From positions 3,102-20,064 of the forward strand of contig CALMNS010000245.1 in the NCBI GenBank assembly GCA_937871635.1: a stretch of DNA of 16,963 nt. The letters run 5' to 3'. The translations under genes and the position numbers were made by a program. The stretch's first letter is position 1. Each line of letters starts with the position of its first letter. The notes under the pieces were generated by a model, which worked only from the letters and a program-made list of their open reading frames with translations, ran no database searches and was not told the origin of the DNA. Positions 14,771 through 16,963 of the stretch are shown one piece after another. The stretch comes from an uncultured Solirubrobacter sp. (GTDB lineage: Bacteria > Actinomycetota > Thermoleophilia > Solirubrobacterales > Solirubrobacteraceae).

Positions 14771-15869
<1,099 letters not shown>

Positions 15870-15885
<16 letters not shown>

Positions 15886-16490
15886 AGCGACTCGCTCGCG
15901 ATCTGGTTGGCGCGCCGGTCGAAGAGCTTGATGTCGAGGAAGTCGCCGCGGTAGTCGTCCGGGGCCAGGAGCGTGAAGCGGCCGTCGGCGACCGCGCACT
16001 GGTCGACCGCGAGGCCGGCGAGCTCGGCGGTGACCACCACCCCGTCGGCGACCAGCGGGCGGCCCCACACGAGCGTCATCGCCGCGACGCTCCCGCCCTC
16101 GCCGCGCCAGCCGCCGACCACCTCGTCGCAGAGGTCAAGGCGCCAGTCGGGGTTGCGCTCGGCCGTCTCGTCGGTGAAGTCGGCCGAGGCGTAGAAGTCG
16201 TTCAGCTCCTCCTCGCCGTCGGCCCCGCCCCCGACGAACGACACGTAGCCGAACAGCTCGAGACCGGTCGAGGTGGGGGCGGTGACGGGGACGAAGGTCC
16301 GCCCGCCCCAGGTGCGGTCGGGGTGCCAGACCGGCTCGCCGGGCTCCCCGAGGTCCGTCTCGCCGGGGTCGATCGCCCCGACCGCGGCGAGGAACTCCTC
16401 GCGCAGCCGCTCCTCCCAGCGCCCGGAGGGCGACCCCTCCTGCGGCGGCTCGGCGGCGAAGCGGCAGACGAAGCGGGCTTCCGGCGGCAT
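15870..16490 (-). CDS. Conserved-looking hypothetical protein (206 aa)
   Basis: The reverse-strand protein runs from ATG 16490 to TGA 15870-15872. It is acidic and soluble, with no signal peptide or membrane segment. It alternates Trp/Gly-rich beta-like stretches (WHPDRTWGGRTFVPVTAPT, GLELFGYVSFV) with acidic loops, and ends in LDIKLFDRRANQIASESLYDED. It begins 20 nt after the dtd stop, so the two are probably co-transcribed. It is convergent with the transporter operon. No motif I recognise; no function assigned. Confidence 0.7.
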
Positions 16491-16510
16491 GGGCCGGAGC
16501 GTACCCGGGC

Positions 16511-16963
16511 TCAGACCTCGAGGAGGAGCGTCACGGGGCCGTCGCCGGAGGAGTCGACCTGCATGTGTGCCCCGAACCGCCCGCCCTGCGCCCCGAGCCG
16601 GGCGCGGACGCGCTCGTAGAGGGGCTCGGCGAGCGCCGCGGGGGCCGCCGCGGTGAAGGTCGGCCGGTTGCCGCGCCGGGCGTCGCCGTAGAGCGTGAAC
16701 TGCGGGACCAGGAGAATCTCGCGGGGCCCCACCGGCTCGTTCATGCGCCCGTCGGCGTCGGGGAAGATCCGCAGGGCGGCGACCTTGTCGGCCAGCCGGT
16801 CGGCCCGCTCGCCGTCGTCGTCGTGGGTGACGCCGAGGAGCACGAGCAGCCCGGGGCCGATCGCGGTCGTGACGGCATCGTGGCACCGGAGGGTGAAGGT
16901 CCGCTCCAGCGTGCCCAGGTCGAGATCCCGCTCGGGGGCCAGCACGGCATGCGCGTGCTGAAC
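16511..16963 (-). CDS. dtd: D-aminoacyl-tRNA deacylase, 5' partial at window edge
   Basis: Hydrolyses D-amino acids wrongly attached to tRNA in the cytoplasm. Reverse strand, stop TGA at 16511-16513. The frame is open to the window end (VQHAHAV... aligns with the MRAxVQRV start of the family), so the true start is a few codons beyond 16963. Family blocks are IGPGLLVLLGVTHDD, LADKVAALRIF, DGRMN, QFTLYGD, AEPLYERV, GRFGAHMQV and GDGPVTLLLE. Two oddities: the usual catalytic SQFTL is PQFTL here, and about 15-20 extra residues (around LAPERDLDLGTLERTFTLRC) separate the N-terminal block from IGPGLL. The cross-subunit Gly-Pro motif (GPVT) is intact. Identity is clear; full activity is less certain because of the Ser-to-Pro change. 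Confidence 0.85.
   Translation of the reverse strand, partial: VQHAHAVLAPERDLDLGTLERTFTLRCHDAVTTAIGPGLLVLLGVTHDDDGERADRLADKVAALRIFPDADGRMNEPVGPREILLVPQFTLYGDARRGNRPTFTAAAPAALAEPLYERVRARLGAQGGRFGAHMQVDSSGDGPVTLLLEV

Overview
The window is GC-rich DNA (roughly 70% by eye), dense with genes, with many GTG starts and a biased GC third position. This points to an Actinomycetota chromosome. The oligopeptide transporter and overall style resemble Thermoleophilia/Solirubrobacterales, but that lineage is an inference. The window has two halves: an accessory, restriction-modification-like island (about 1-9800) and a housekeeping half (about 9825-16963), separated by a tRNA-Arg(CCT) gene whose 3' end faces the island.

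Island, left to right. (1) The tail of a gene made of repeats resembling the homing-endonuclease-associated repeat (1-1137, frame disturbed twice). (2) A coupled second gene with another such repeat and a Cys-rich tail (1134-1910, frame disturbed twice). (3) A coiled-coil plus winged-helix-like protein (2024-2587) behind a leaderless-type promoter. (4) An N6-adenine DNA methyltransferase of the TaqI/Eco57I type (2584-4425). (5) A promoter with a 14-bp palindrome at the predicted start site, then a GHKL (MORC/MutL/Hsp90-fold) ATPase (4610-6511) closed by a strong hairpin. (6) A reverse-strand excisionase-type HTH protein (6834-7094). (7) A decayed Mrr-family nuclease (7227-8091). (8) An intact PD-(D/E)XK nuclease fused to a TOPRIM-like domain (8349-9404). 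(9) A small unknown protein next to the tRNA. Methyltransferase, GHKL ATPase, nuclease-TOPRIM and small DNA-binding proteins together look like a MORC-type restriction/defence system. No helicase, integrase or transposase is visible here.

Housekeeping half. Lipoprotein solute-binding protein, two permeases and two ATPases form one dipeptide/oligopeptide ABC importer operon (10036-15885) in the order A-C-B-D-F, mostly with start/stop overlaps. The first permease has no ATG/GTG/TTG start upstream of its first membrane helix. A 12-bp hairpin lies between the binding-protein gene and that permease. Convergent with the operon are an unrecognised 206-residue protein and a D-aminoacyl-tRNA deacylase (dtd), which runs off the right edge.

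Six apparent frameshifts fall in the island, all explainable by one-base changes in G or C runs. None was needed to read the transporter half. They could be real decay or base-calling errors. One in-frame TAG in the Mrr gene is a substitution and favours real decay there.
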